Below, one piece after another: positions 17,278 through 25,576 of a DNA stretch of 64,000 nucleotides. The position numbers were made by a program, and so were the translations under genes. Source of the DNA: Pseudomonas sp. MYb327 (GTDB lineage: Bacteria; Pseudomonadota; Gammaproteobacteria; Pseudomonadales; Pseudomonadaceae). Position 1 is the stretch's first letter. Every line of letters begins with the position of its first letter. The notes beneath the pieces were generated by a model. That model was not told the origin of the DNA. It worked only from the letters and a program-made list of their open reading frames with translations, and ran no database searches. The stretch lies in assembly GCF_040438925.1 (NCBI RefSeq), contig NZ_CP159258.1:186001-250000 (forward strand), written 5' to 3'.

Positions 17278-19329
17278 TCAAAGGATGGCCGCATTGCTGC
17301 GCTGGGCCTGCCTCAGGTAGGCGCTCAATTCCCGTGTCGGCAGGGGTTTACTGTAGAAATAACCCTGACCTTCGTGGCAGCCCTCGGAGATGATGTAAGC
17401 CTCTTGCTCGGCCGTTTCCACGCCTTCTGCAATCACCTGCATGCCCAGGCTCTTGCCCAACTGGATGATGGCGCGAACGATGGTCGCATCGTCGTCGTCA
17501 TCGAGCAGATCCTGAACGAAGCTCTTGTCGATCTTGATCTTGTCTAGCGGCAGGCTTTTCAAATAGCTAAGGGATGAATAGCCGGTCCCGAAGTCATCGA
17601 TCGCGATCAACGCGCCGGAGCGCCGCAGGCTGAGCAAATGCTGGGCGGCGGTGCTGATGTCTTCCATCAGGCCGGTCTCGGTGACTTCCAGCTCCAGGCT
17701 GCGCGGTGGCAGGCGATACATCTGCAGCAGGTTGTTGACCACCCGTGGCAATTCGGCGTGGTGCAATTGTACGGTGGACAGGTTTACCGCCATGCGCAGG
17801 TCGGTGAAGCCCTGGTCATGCCAGTCCCGCAGCTGTTTGCACGCCTGATCGAGCACCCACTCGCCGATGGCAATGATGGTGCCGTTCTGCTCGGCCAGCG
17901 GTATGAACAGGTCCGGCGGTACCAGACCGTGCTCCGGATGCTGCCAGCGAATCAAAGCCTCGACGCCAACCACACGATGATCGCGGTAGCTGATCTGCGG
18001 TTGGTAGACGAGGTAGAACTGGTCGCGGGTCAGGGCGTCGCGCAGGTCTTTTTCCAGTTCGCGACGGCGGCGCATTTCGGTGTCGACGCTGGCGATGTAG
18101 AACTGATAGCGGTTGCGCGAGCGAGTCTTGGCCAGGGTCATGGTTTGCTCGGCTTTTTGCAGCAGCTTTTCGGTACTGTCGCCATCCTCGGGAAACAAAG
18201 TGATGCCGATGGTGGCGCGCAGACGGATTTCCTGATGATCAAGGGCAAACGCCGCTTCCAGGTCATCGAGAATGCTTTGCGCCAGTTCAGCTGCTTCGTA
18301 GGGTTGTTCGATATCGGCCTGAACCAGGGCGAACTGGTCGCCGCCGAGACGGGCGAGGGCGCCGAGGCGGCCACTGTGCGCCCGCAAGCGATCAGCCAGG
18401 GCCAGCAGCAACTGGTCGCCGGTCTGATAGCTGAATTGTTCGTTGATGCCCTTGAAGTCATCGAGGCCGACACACAGCACCGCGACTCGCCGTTGCAACT
18501 TGCCGGCGTCGACCAGGATTTTGTCCAGCTGCGTTTGCAACTGCTGGCGGTTCGGCAGCCCGGTAAGGAAATCGTACTGGGCCATGCGCAACAGGCTGTT
18601 TTCGGCTTCGTGACGCAGATGGGTGTTGCGTTCAATGGACTCCAGCAACTGGTTGGCGGTGTTTATCCAGATCCCCAGTTCGTTTTTCTCGTGCCCTCTG
18701 AGCAGCGGAATCTTGTGTTCGCTGGGGCGGTCCGGGTTGATTTCGGTCAGATGCTCAATGATCCGCGACAGCGGTTTGGTCAGCAGCCAGTGGTAGACCA
18801 GGTACAGCACCAACCCCATGGCCAGCGCGCGCAATACACCGGAAATGAAAATGATCACTGAGCTGACAATAAAACCTTGCCCATAGGTGGCGGTGTCCAG
18901 GGTGATGCTCAGATCGCCGTAATACTCGCTGTACGGACCACGACCCACCAATTGAGTGGTGAAGGTGCGTTCCTTGCCCAGGATCAGGTCGGTCAGCCAG
19001 CGACTGTTGGAGTGCTGCAACTCGCGTGATTTTTGCGCGAGCATGGCTTCATTGGGATGACCGATGGAGGCCTGACGCACGGCATCGTCCTGAAACAGGC
19101 CTTCGATAACCTGCATGCCCATTTCCCGGTCCAGGCTGTAGACGGCCTGGGTCGAGGGATCGCGGAACATGTCGAGGATGCGTTCGGCATCGTTGGCCAC
19201 GGCCTGGCGTGTTTTATAGGCATCGAAAACAATCTGTGCGCAGCTCAAGACCACGCCGACGATCAACGCCGACAGGAGCACGACCCGAAGCAACTTCACC
19301 GACAAGCTGTTCTTGAGTTCCAGCTTCAA
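17278..19329 (-). CDS. bifA: Cyclic-di-GMP phosphodiesterase BifA (degenerate GGDEF plus EAL)
   Basis: A 683-residue inner-membrane protein: membrane segment about 12-32, periplasmic region, second membrane segment about 150-175, a GGDEF domain whose active site reads LARLGGDQF (so probably no cyclase activity), and an EAL domain with VGVEALIRWQHP, DDFGTGYSSLSYLKSLP and KIDKSFVQDL. BifA hydrolyses c-di-GMP and controls swarming versus biofilm and biofilm dispersal. The GGDQF variant, the length (687 in P. aeruginosa) and the position between icmP and sodB all support the name. Confidence 0.93.
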   Translation of the reverse strand: MKLELKNSLSVKLLRVVLLSALIVGVVLSCAQIVFDAYKTRQAVANDAERILDMFRDPSTQAVYSLDREMGMQVIEGLFQDDAVRQASIGHPNEAMLAQKSRELQHSNSRWLTDLILGKERTFTTQLVGRGPYSEYYGDLSITLDTATYGQGFIVSSVIIFISGVLRALAMGLVLYLVYHWLLTKPLSRIIEHLTEINPDRPSEHKIPLLRGHEKNELGIWINTANQLLESIERNTHLRHEAENSLLRMAQYDFLTGLPNRQQLQTQLDKILVDAGKLQRRVAVLCVGLDDFKGINEQFSYQTGDQLLLALADRLRAHSGRLGALARLGGDQFALVQADIEQPYEAAELAQSILDDLEAAFALDHQEIRLRATIGITLFPEDGDSTEKLLQKAEQTMTLAKTRSRNRYQFYIASVDTEMRRRRELEKDLRDALTRDQFYLVYQPQISYRDHRVVGVEALIRWQHPEHGLVPPDLFIPLAEQNGTIIAIGEWVLDQACKQLRDWHDQGFTDLRMAVNLSTVQLHHAELPRVVNNLLQMYRLPPRSLELEVTETGLMEDISTAAQHLLSLRRSGALIAIDDFGTGYSSLSYLKSLPLDKIKIDKSFVQDLLDDDDDATIVRAIIQLGKSLGMQVIAEGVETAEQEAYIISEGCHEGQGYFYSKPLPTRELSAYLRQAQRSNAAIL

Positions 19330-19626
19330 AGGGTTATTCCTTGTTCCGTGCGGGTAGCATCAAGTTGCCATGAGTATTGGCAATCCCGTGATGGCAGTCA
19401 AAGGGACAATCTTCCATGTGAGATTTTGCCTGCAGCTTGGCCGATTTGCTGTTATCTGATGGTCCTATTCGTACTGTGTCGGTTGTCGAGTCCTTCAACT
19501 TGAGCGGGGAGGTGGAGATATTTTGCTTTTTGTTGATGTTAGACGGCTGTGGCGCTGGGGCAAGGGGTTGAAGGATGGTTTCATCGTGGGAAATTGGCCT
19601 GTTTTTATTGAGAATCGCGATTGATC
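19330..19626. other. Long intergenic region upstream of bifA
   Basis: About 300 bases between the bifA start and a REP element. It probably holds the bifA promoter and leader. One open frame crosses it, but it lacks a convincing start and family resemblance and runs through the REP, so it was not called. No RNA gene recognised. Confidence 0.4.
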
Positions 19627-19652
19627 TGTAGGAGCTGGCTTGCCAGCGATGG
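19627..19652 (+). repeat. Single REP element
   Basis: TGTAGGAGCTGGCTTGCCAG followed by CGATGG, one REP copy between the sodB terminator and the bifA upstream region. Confidence 0.85.
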
Positions 19653-19700
19653 CGGCAAATCAGCCGCCACAACACGGCCAGGCATTTATCAGGCCCATAA

Positions 19701-19730
19701 AAAAACCCGGCTAAAAAGCCGGGTTTTTTG
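19701..19730 (-). terminator. Rho-independent terminator of sodB
   Basis: The stem AAAAAACCCGGCT / AGCCGGGTTTTTT around an AAAA loop has a T-tract on either strand. It starts 13 bases beyond the sodB stop. Confidence 0.93.
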
Positions 19731-19743
19731 ACTGGTATCGAGT

Positions 19744-20340
19744 TTAAGCGGTGAAGGTTTTGCCTTCGAACTGCTCAGCCACGAATTTCCAGTTGACCAG
19801 GTTCCAGAACGCTTCGACGTACTTCGGACGCAGGTTGCGGTAGTCGATGTAGTAAGCGTGTTCCCAGACGTCGCAGGTCAGCAGCGGGGTGTCGCCGTTG
19901 GTCAGCGGGTTGCCGGCGCCGATGGTGCTGGCCAGGGCCAGGGAACCGTCAGCCTTTTTCACCAGCCAGCCCCAACCGGAACCGAAGGTGCCGATGGAAG
20001 TCTTGCTGAACTCTTCCTTGAACTTGTCGAACGAACCGAAGGCCGCGTTGATGGCATCAGCCAGTGCGCCGGTTGGTTGACCGCCGGCGTTTGGTGCCAG
20101 GCAGTTCCAGTAGAAAGTGTGGTTCCAGACCTGAGCGGCGTTGTTGAAGATACCGCCCGAGGAAGACTTGACGATTTCTTCCAGGGTCTTGCCTTCGAAC
20201 TCGGTGCCTGGCACCAGGTTGTTCAGGTTCACGACGTAGGTGTTGTGGTGCTTGTCGTGGTGGTATTCCAGAGTTTCCTTGGAAATGTGCGGCTGCAGAG
20301 CATCGTGTGCGTAAGGCAGTGGCGGCAATTCGAAAGCCAT
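19744..20340 (-). CDS. sodB: Superoxide dismutase [Fe]
   Basis: A 198-residue cytosolic iron superoxide dismutase, dismuting superoxide to H2O2 and O2. The N-terminus [20 protein letters not shown], metal ligand His27, the [11 protein letters not shown] segment and the [13 protein letters not shown] signature (Asp and His ligands) are standard FeSOD. The ATG at 20340 has AGGAG 8 bases upstream; an extended frame is not needed. Neighbouring bifA and icmP match P. aeruginosa order. Confidence 0.97.
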   Translation of the reverse strand: MAFELPPLPYAHDALQPHISKETLEYHHDKHHNTYVVNLNNLVPGTEFEGKTLEEIVKSSSGGIFNNAAQVWNHTFYWNCLAPNAGGQPTGALADAINAAFGSFDKFKEEFSKTSIGTFGSGWGWLVKKADGSLALASTIGAGNPLTNGDTPLLTCDVWEHAYYIDYRNLRPKYVEAFWNLVNWKFVAEQFEGKTFTA

Positions 20341-20516
20341 GGTGGATCTCCTAATCAGGTCAGGTGCGGTGAGCGCAAGGCCGATCACGGGCGGCCAGAC
20401 TAGCGCCGGGGAGTTTGTACTCTTTGCGGCGCAGGTGTCGGATCATAGCACCGGGGGTGCGGCATAACCACGCAACAACTGTGTGGAATAGAGGTTCCAG
20501 AGCTGTTTGGAATAAA

Positions 20517-21119
20517 TCAACCGGCGGTGATCAACTGCAGTGCTACGGCAAACATCATCACGGCCACCAGCAGGTCGAGAATTCGCCAGGTACTGGGTCG
20601 AGCCAGCCACGGCGCCAACCACGCCGCACCGAGCGCCAGGGTGAAAAACCATAATAATGAAGCGCTCGCCGCGCCCACGACATACGCGCCCGGTTCTGTC
20701 TGCTGGGCACCGAGGGAGCCGATCAGCAAAACAGTGTCCAGATAGACATGCGGATTGAGCAAGGTCACCGCCAATGCGCTGAGCATCACCGCTCGCAGCG
20801 AGCGCACGGTCTGGTTCTCGCCCTGTTGCAGGCTTTGTTTCGAGCAGGCCCGGCGCAACGCCTGGCTGCCGTACCACAGTAGAAACGCCGCGCCACCCCA
20901 ACGCGCGATAGCCAGCAACGTCGGGTTTTGCGCCAGCACCGTTGCCAGGCCGAATACCCCGGCGGCCACCAACAATGCATCGCAGGCCACACACAGCGCC
21001 GCCACCGGTAAATGGTGTTCACGGCGCAGGCTCTGGGCCAACACAAACGCGTTCTGGGTGCCGATTGCCATGATCAGACCGAAGGCCACCAACAGGCCGT
21101 TTACATAGCTTTGCCACAT
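20517..21119 (-). CDS. LysE/ArgO-type amino acid exporter
   Basis: A 200-residue, six-helix inner-membrane exporter of the LysE superfamily. The opening WQSYVNGLLVAFGLIMAIGTQNAFVLAQSLRREHH closely matches ArgO (YggA), and LLNPHVYLDTVLLIGSLGAQ is the second conserved block. It exports basic amino acids (arginine, lysine). It follows the ACT-domain gene by 5 bases and diverges, with it, from an ArgP-type regulator. In E. coli ArgP activates argO, which supports the call. Confidence 0.88.
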   Translation of the reverse strand: MWQSYVNGLLVAFGLIMAIGTQNAFVLAQSLRREHHLPVAALCVACDALLVAAGVFGLATVLAQNPTLLAIARWGGAAFLLWYGSQALRRACSKQSLQQGENQTVRSLRAVMLSALAVTLLNPHVYLDTVLLIGSLGAQQTEPGAYVVGAASASLLWFFTLALGAAWLAPWLARPSTWRILDLLVAVMMFAVALQLITAG

Positions 21120-21124
21120 GGCTG

Positions 21125-21526
21125 TTACTCCGCGTTGGCTGCCAGATCGCGCAGCACTTGCATGGCGCGTTCGGCATCGGTCTGGCCGACAAACAAGTGG
21201 TCGTGGTAATAGCCGGCGATCACGTTACAGCTGATGCCGGCCTGGCCCAGTGCCGTGGAGAATGCGGCCGTCAGGCCGACTGCTTCGAGGGACGAGTGCA
21301 CGTTCAAGGTGATCCAGGCCGCGACGTAGTCGAATTTGAACCCGGCCTGCTCGGCGTGGGAACGTTCGACAATTACCGTCAGACCTTCCTGCTCGCGGAA
21401 GCTGCCGATAATTTCCAGACCCGCGGGCAACTGCCCGTCGCGCAGGGTGCAGAACACATATTCGCCGACATTGAGTTGCGGGCTCATGCTGCGCAGCAGC
21501 GTTGCCAATGAAGTTTCGCCAGCCAT
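21125..21526 (-). CDS. ACT-domain protein
   Basis: A 133-residue small protein made of two ACT-like modules (beta-alpha-beta-beta-alpha-beta; for example EYVFCTLRDGQLPAGLEIIGSFREQEG and ISCNVIAGYYHDHLFVGQ). ACT domains bind amino acids and regulate enzymes or transport. It is the first gene of the unit ending in the LysE-type exporter and diverges from argP. A role in basic amino acid sensing is inference. Confidence 0.75.
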   Translation of the reverse strand: MAGETSLATLLRSMSPQLNVGEYVFCTLRDGQLPAGLEIIGSFREQEGLTVIVERSHAEQAGFKFDYVAAWITLNVHSSLEAVGLTAAFSTALGQAGISCNVIAGYYHDHLFVGQTDAERAMQVLRDLAANAE

Positions 21527-21622
21527 GTGGGTGTTCCTTGTTCAAGAGTTCTTGCTGGTCATTCTCCCGTGACAAGCTGTATAAGAAAAACCAATCTTGC
21601 TGATCGCTCATTAGGAAAACTG

Positions 21623-22516
21623 ATGTTCGACTATAAATTGCTTTCTGCCCTGGCCGCTGTGGTCGAACAGGCCGGCTTTGAACGGGCTGCGCAGGTGTTG
21701 GGTTTGTCGCAATCGGCGATTTCCCAGCGCATCAAATTGCTCGAAGCGCGTGTCGGCCAGCCCGTATTGGTGCGAGGCACGCCGCCATCTCCGACGGAGA
21801 TTGGCCGGCGTTTGCTCAACCACGTCCAACAGGTGCGGTTGCTTGAGCGTGATCTACAAACATTGGTGCCGGCGCTGGATGAAGAAGGCCTGCCGGAGCG
21901 CCTGCGAATCGCCTTGAACGCCGATAGCCTGGCCACGTGGTGGGCGCAGGCCGTGGGGGATTTTTGTGCGGAGCAACATCTGCTGATGGATCTGGTGGTT
22001 GAAGACCAGACCGTCGGCCTCAAACGCATGCGCGCCGGTGAAGTGGCGGCTTGCCTGTGTGCCAGCGAGCGGCCGGTCGCTGGCGCGCGCAGCGTTTTGC
22101 TCGGCGCGATGCGTTACCGGGCGCTGGCCAGTCCGGCGTTTATTGCCCGGCATTTTCCTCAAGGTGTGCGCGCCGATCAGTTGGCGCGAACCCCGGCACT
22201 GGTGTTCGGCCCGGATGATTTCCTACAGCATCGATACCTGGCTTCACTCGGTGTCGATGGCGGATTCGAACACCATTTATGCCCTTCGTCTGAAGGCTTT
22301 ATCCGCCTCACCGAAGCGGGTCTCGGCTGGGGGCTGGTGCCTGAACTTCAGGTTCGCGAGCAGCTGAAACGCGGTGTTTTGCTGGAGCTTTTGCCAGATA
22401 AACCGATCGATGTGCCGCTGTACTGGCATCATTGGCGCAATGGCGGTCAATTGCTGGGATTACTGACCGATCAGTTGGTACACGCGTCGAAACAATGGTT
22501 GGTGCCCTTGGACTGA
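21623..22516 (+). CDS. argP: LysR-family regulator ArgP (IciA)
   Basis: A 297-residue LysR-type regulator. The N-terminal helix-turn-helix MFDYKLLSALAAVVEQAGFERAAQVLGLSQSAISQRIKLLEARVGQPVLVR is highly characteristic of ArgP. The C-terminal effector domain reaches ELLPDKPIDVPLYWHHWR, also an ArgP trait. It binds lysine or arginine and activates exporter genes. The ATG at 21623 was chosen because the HTH begins directly after it; AGGA is 6 bases upstream. It diverges from the ACT and LysE-type genes. Confidence 0.93.
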   Translation: MFDYKLLSALAAVVEQAGFERAAQVLGLSQSAISQRIKLLEARVGQPVLVRGTPPSPTEIGRRLLNHVQQVRLLERDLQTLVPALDEEGLPERLRIALNADSLATWWAQAVGDFCAEQHLLMDLVVEDQTVGLKRMRAGEVAACLCASERPVAGARSVLLGAMRYRALASPAFIARHFPQGVRADQLARTPALVFGPDDFLQHRYLASLGVDGGFEHHLCPSSEGFIRLTEAGLGWGLVPELQVREQLKRGVLLELLPDKPIDVPLYWHHWRNGGQLLGLLTDQLVHASKQWLVPLD

Positions 22517-22570
22517 CGGGCAGCGTCAAGACCTCTCGCACTACGCAAAACGAAATATTCGGAGCAATAC

Positions 22571-23563
22571 ATGAAAATTCTGGTCACCGGCGCAAGCGGC
22601 TTCATCGGCGGGCGCTTTGCGCGTTTCGCCCTGGAGCAAGGCCTTGATGTGCGGGTCAATGGTCGCCGGGCCGAGGGTGTGGAGCATCTGGTGCGGCGTG
22701 GTGCCGAGTTCGTCCAGGGTGACTTGAGCGACCCGGAGCTCGCCCGTGAGCTGTGTTCCGACGTTGAGGCCGTGGTGCATTGCGCCGGCGCCGTCGGGGT
22801 GTGGGGGCGTTACCAGGATTTTCTTCAGGGCAACGTCCAGGTCACCGAGAACGTGGTCGAGGCCTGCCTGAAGCAGCGGGTCCGGCGCTTGGTGCACTTG
22901 TCGTCGCCATCGATTTACTTTGATGGCCGCGATCACTTGAGACTGACCGAAGAACAGGTCCCCAAGCGCTTCAAGCACCCTTACGCAGCGACCAAATACC
23001 TGGCCGAGCAAAAAGTCTTCGGCGCCCAGGAGTTCGGACTGGAAACCCTGGCACTGCGCCCGAGATTCGTGACCGGGGCCGGTGACATGAGCATCTTCCC
23101 GCGCCTGCTGAAAATGCAGCGCAAGGGACGCCTGGCAATCGTCGGTAACGGCCTGAACAAGGTCGATTTCACCAGCGTGCAAAACCTCAATGAAGCATTG
23201 CTCAGCAGTTTGCTGGCCAGCGGTTCGGCGTTGGGCAAGGCCTACAACATCAGCAACGGCACGCCTATTCCATTGTGGGACGTGGTCAATTACGTCATGC
23301 GCAAAATGGAAGTCCCACAGGTTACGCGCTACCGTTCCTACGGTTTGGCCTACAGCGTCGCGGCGCTCAACGAGGGCGTGTGCAAGTTGTGGCCGGGTCG
23401 CCCGGAGCCGACCCTCTCGCGCTTGGGCATGCAGGTCATGAACAAAAATTTCACCCTGGACATCAGCCGCGCCCGGCATTATCTGGATTACGACCCGAAG
23501 GTCAGTCTGTGGACGGCCCTCGATGAGTTCTGCGGCTGGTGGAAGGCCCAGGATATTCGCTGA
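22571..23563 (+). CDS. NAD-dependent epimerase/dehydratase family protein
   Basis: A 330-residue extended short-chain dehydrogenase. The Rossmann motif is ILVTGASGFIGGRFA, the active-site pair is in YAATKYLAE (YxxxK), and HLSSPSIYF carries the conserved Ser. The sequence resembles 3-beta-hydroxysteroid dehydrogenase/OleD-like reductases acting on hydroxy or oxo groups. The substrate cannot be assigned. It lies 54 bases after argP in the same direction but is probably independent. Confidence 0.85.
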   Translation: MKILVTGASGFIGGRFARFALEQGLDVRVNGRRAEGVEHLVRRGAEFVQGDLSDPELARELCSDVEAVVHCAGAVGVWGRYQDFLQGNVQVTENVVEACLKQRVRRLVHLSSPSIYFDGRDHLRLTEEQVPKRFKHPYAATKYLAEQKVFGAQEFGLETLALRPRFVTGAGDMSIFPRLLKMQRKGRLAIVGNGLNKVDFTSVQNLNEALLSSLLASGSALGKAYNISNGTPIPLWDVVNYVMRKMEVPQVTRYRSYGLAYSVAALNEGVCKLWPGRPEPTLSRLGMQVMNKNFTLDISRARHYLDYDPKVSLWTALDEFCGWWKAQDIR

Positions 23564-23669
23564 AAGGTCCCACACTGAACCGAGTGCGGGGTCGAAGGTC
23601 AATCGGTGCGGCAGTGGGGGTTATACTCGCCGCATCAAGCCATCACCGCGATTCACAAAGGTTGACTCA

Positions 23670-24539
23670 ATGTCCATGCGTAACGATGCCCGTGACGACT
23701 TCGATGATGTACCGAGCCTGCGTGCCGACGTCCTCGACGACGATGTTTTTCCGGCCACCACCCGCACCTCCGTGCATTCGCGGCCGGCGCCCGTGGTTAA
23801 AGTCAGAGGCCCGAGCACGGGGCCGTTGTGGGCGCTGGTCGGCGCGCTGTTCTTTGCCTTCGCCGGTCTGGCCTGGTGGAGTTTTCAGCAGATTTCGCTG
23901 ATGGAACAGCAATTGGTCGCGACCCAGGAAAGTTTCGCGCGGATCAGTGAGGAAGCGGCGGGGCGCTTGCAGGATATTTCCGGCAAGGTGGTCGCCAGCC
24001 AGACCAACGTCAGCTCGGACAGCGAAGCGCTGAAGCAGCAAATCAAGCTGCTGGAAAGCAAACTCCAGGATCAGAGCCAGCAGCAGCAAGGCGTTGCGGG
24101 TCAAACCTCGGATCTGGACAAGCGCCTGGCGCAGATGACCGCGCAAACCACCGATCTGGACAAACGCCTGGCGCAGGTAACAGCCCAAAGCACCGAGCAC
24201 CAAACCGTCAACACGCAGTTGCAGGCGCAGGTCAAAGTCTTGATCGGCGACGTTGCCGCGCTGAAAAGTGCCACGACCGACACCGAGAAATTCGATGCAC
24301 AGCTGAAAAGCCTCGGCGCCGATATCACGGCGCTGAAGAAACAAGGCAACCCGAGCGCTGCCATCGATCGTCTGGAGCAGGAGATCGTCGTACTCAAAAG
24401 CGAGCAGGACAATCGCCCTTCGCCAGGTGCGACCAATACTGCAGAGTTCGACGCTTTCCGTGGGCAGGTGACGCGCACCATCAATTCCCTTCAAGCGCAG
24501 ATCCAGAACCTGCAACAACAATTGCGCGCCCGTCAGTAA
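23670..24539 (+). CDS. Single-pass membrane protein with long coiled coil
   Basis: A 289-residue protein: cytosolic acidic N-terminus (about 1-50), one membrane segment (GPLWALVGALFFAFAGLAWWSF, about 53-74), then a long coiled coil rich in Gln, Lys, Leu and Asp. It contains two near-identical blocks, SDLDKRLAQMTAQT and TDLDKRLAQVTAQS (about residues 149-176), a local duplication. No enzymatic motif; conserved hypothetical of unknown function, possibly envelope scaffold. The start at 23670 fits the initiation ATGTCCATGCGT after AAAGG; the open frame upstream is an overlap with the epimerase gene. Confidence 0.7.
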   Translation: MSMRNDARDDFDDVPSLRADVLDDDVFPATTRTSVHSRPAPVVKVRGPSTGPLWALVGALFFAFAGLAWWSFQQISLMEQQLVATQESFARISEEAAGRLQDISGKVVASQTNVSSDSEALKQQIKLLESKLQDQSQQQQGVAGQTSDLDKRLAQMTAQTTDLDKRLAQVTAQSTEHQTVNTQLQAQVKVLIGDVAALKSATTDTEKFDAQLKSLGADITALKKQGNPSAAIDRLEQEIVVLKSEQDNRPSPGATNTAEFDAFRGQVTRTINSLQAQIQNLQQQLRARQ

Positions 24540-24553
24540 CTCCACAGGCACTC

Positions 24554-24583
24554 TGTGGCGAGGGAGCAAGCGCCCTCGCCACA
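24554..24583. repeat. REP-like hairpin after the coiled-coil gene
   Basis: TGTGGCGAGGG (24554-24564) and CCCTCGCCACA (24573-24583) form a perfect 11-bp stem. It is a different REP class from the GTAGGAGC type and may aid termination of the upstream gene. Confidence 0.65.
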
Positions 24584-24673
24584 AAAGCCTTCTCTCCATG
24601 CTTTGCTGAATATTCGTACATATCCCCAATCCGTCTACGCTCTTGAAATACCTAAAAGAACGAGGGACGCACA

Positions 24674-25522
24674 ATGGGGTTTTTGCATAAATTGGCCTTG
24701 CTCGGCAGCATGCTGCTGCTGTGCCTGGGTCCGGTTCAAGCCGCCGACACGAACAAGGCCGACAGCCAGGCCGCCATCGCCTTGCTGGAAAAAGCCCTGG
24801 CTTACTACCACGAGAATGGCGACAAAGCCTTCGCTGCGTTCAGCCGCCAGGGCGAGTTTGTCGACAAGGACCGTTACGTCTTCGTAATCGATACCAAAGG
24901 CGTGATGCTCGCCAGCGGTGGGCCGTCCGCGGCGCTGATTGGCCGTGATGTGTCGGAAGTGCTTGGGCCGGATTTGCAGAAAACCTTCAAGGACGCCCTG
25001 AAAGTGCCGGAAGGCAATGGCATTCAGCAGGCGGAGTACCGCTGGCAGAACTGGTCTGACGGCAAGGTCGAGCGCAAGCACGTGTATTACCAGCGTGTCG
25101 GTCAGCGAATACTGGCGGTCGGTTACTACCTGCCACGGGCGTCGGCGGAACAGGCCATGGCGTTGCTGAACAAAGCGGCGGCAGACCTGGCCAAGGACGA
25201 GAAGGGCACGCTGGCGGCGATCAACTCCCTCAAGGGCGGCTACCTACAGGATGACCTGTATGTGTTTGTCGTCGACCTCGACACCCAGCGTTACGTCGCC
25301 CACGGCACCAACCTGCGGTTGATCAATACCGATTTCAGCAAGATCAACGATCCGGAAGGCAAACCGGTGGGCGAGCCGATGCTGGCGTTGGTCGCTAAAC
25401 AGGATTATGGCGAGTATGAATATCGCTGGAAGAATCCGGTGACCGGCAAGGTCGAGAACAAGCACGCCTACCTGAAAAAGGTCGGGCATTTTCTAGTAGC
25501 TGTGGGGTATTACAGCCCTTGA
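24674..25522 (+). CDS. Periplasmic double-Cache domain protein
   Basis: A 282-residue exported protein with signal peptide MGFLHKLALLGSMLLLCLGPVQA. It has two tandem single-Cache modules with matching strings: AFAAFSRQGEFVDKDRYVFVIDTKGVMLASGG...EYRWQNWSDGKVERKHVYYQRVG...VGYY and KGGYLQDDLYVFVVDLDTQRYVAHG...EYRWKNPVTGKVENKHAYLKKVG...VGYY. It has no membrane or signalling output domain, so it is a free ligand-binding protein. The ligand is unknown. Confidence 0.82.
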   Translation: MGFLHKLALLGSMLLLCLGPVQAADTNKADSQAAIALLEKALAYYHENGDKAFAAFSRQGEFVDKDRYVFVIDTKGVMLASGGPSAALIGRDVSEVLGPDLQKTFKDALKVPEGNGIQQAEYRWQNWSDGKVERKHVYYQRVGQRILAVGYYLPRASAEQAMALLNKAAADLAKDEKGTLAAINSLKGGYLQDDLYVFVVDLDTQRYVAHGTNLRLINTDFSKINDPEGKPVGEPMLALVAKQDYGEYEYRWKNPVTGKVENKHAYLKKVGHFLVAVGYYSP

Positions 25523-25528
25523 TGATCA

Positions 25529-25572
25529 AAAGATCGCAGCCTGCGGCTGCTCCTGCGTAGGCTGCGATCTTT
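25529..25572. terminator. Bidirectional hairpin between convergent genes
   Basis: AAAGATCGCAGCC (25529-25541) pairs perfectly with GGCTGCGATCTTT (25560-25572). It lies between the stops of the Cache protein gene and the MFS gene, with A/T tracts at both ends. The sequence family (GATCAAAAGATCGCAGCC) recurs in a looser form at 41579-41646. Confidence 0.75.
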
Positions 25573-25576
25573 GCGT

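Noticed and set aside
19334..19675. 113-codon frame upstream of bifA
   Set aside because: It runs through a REP element and has low-complexity, unfamiliar translation without a ribosome site.
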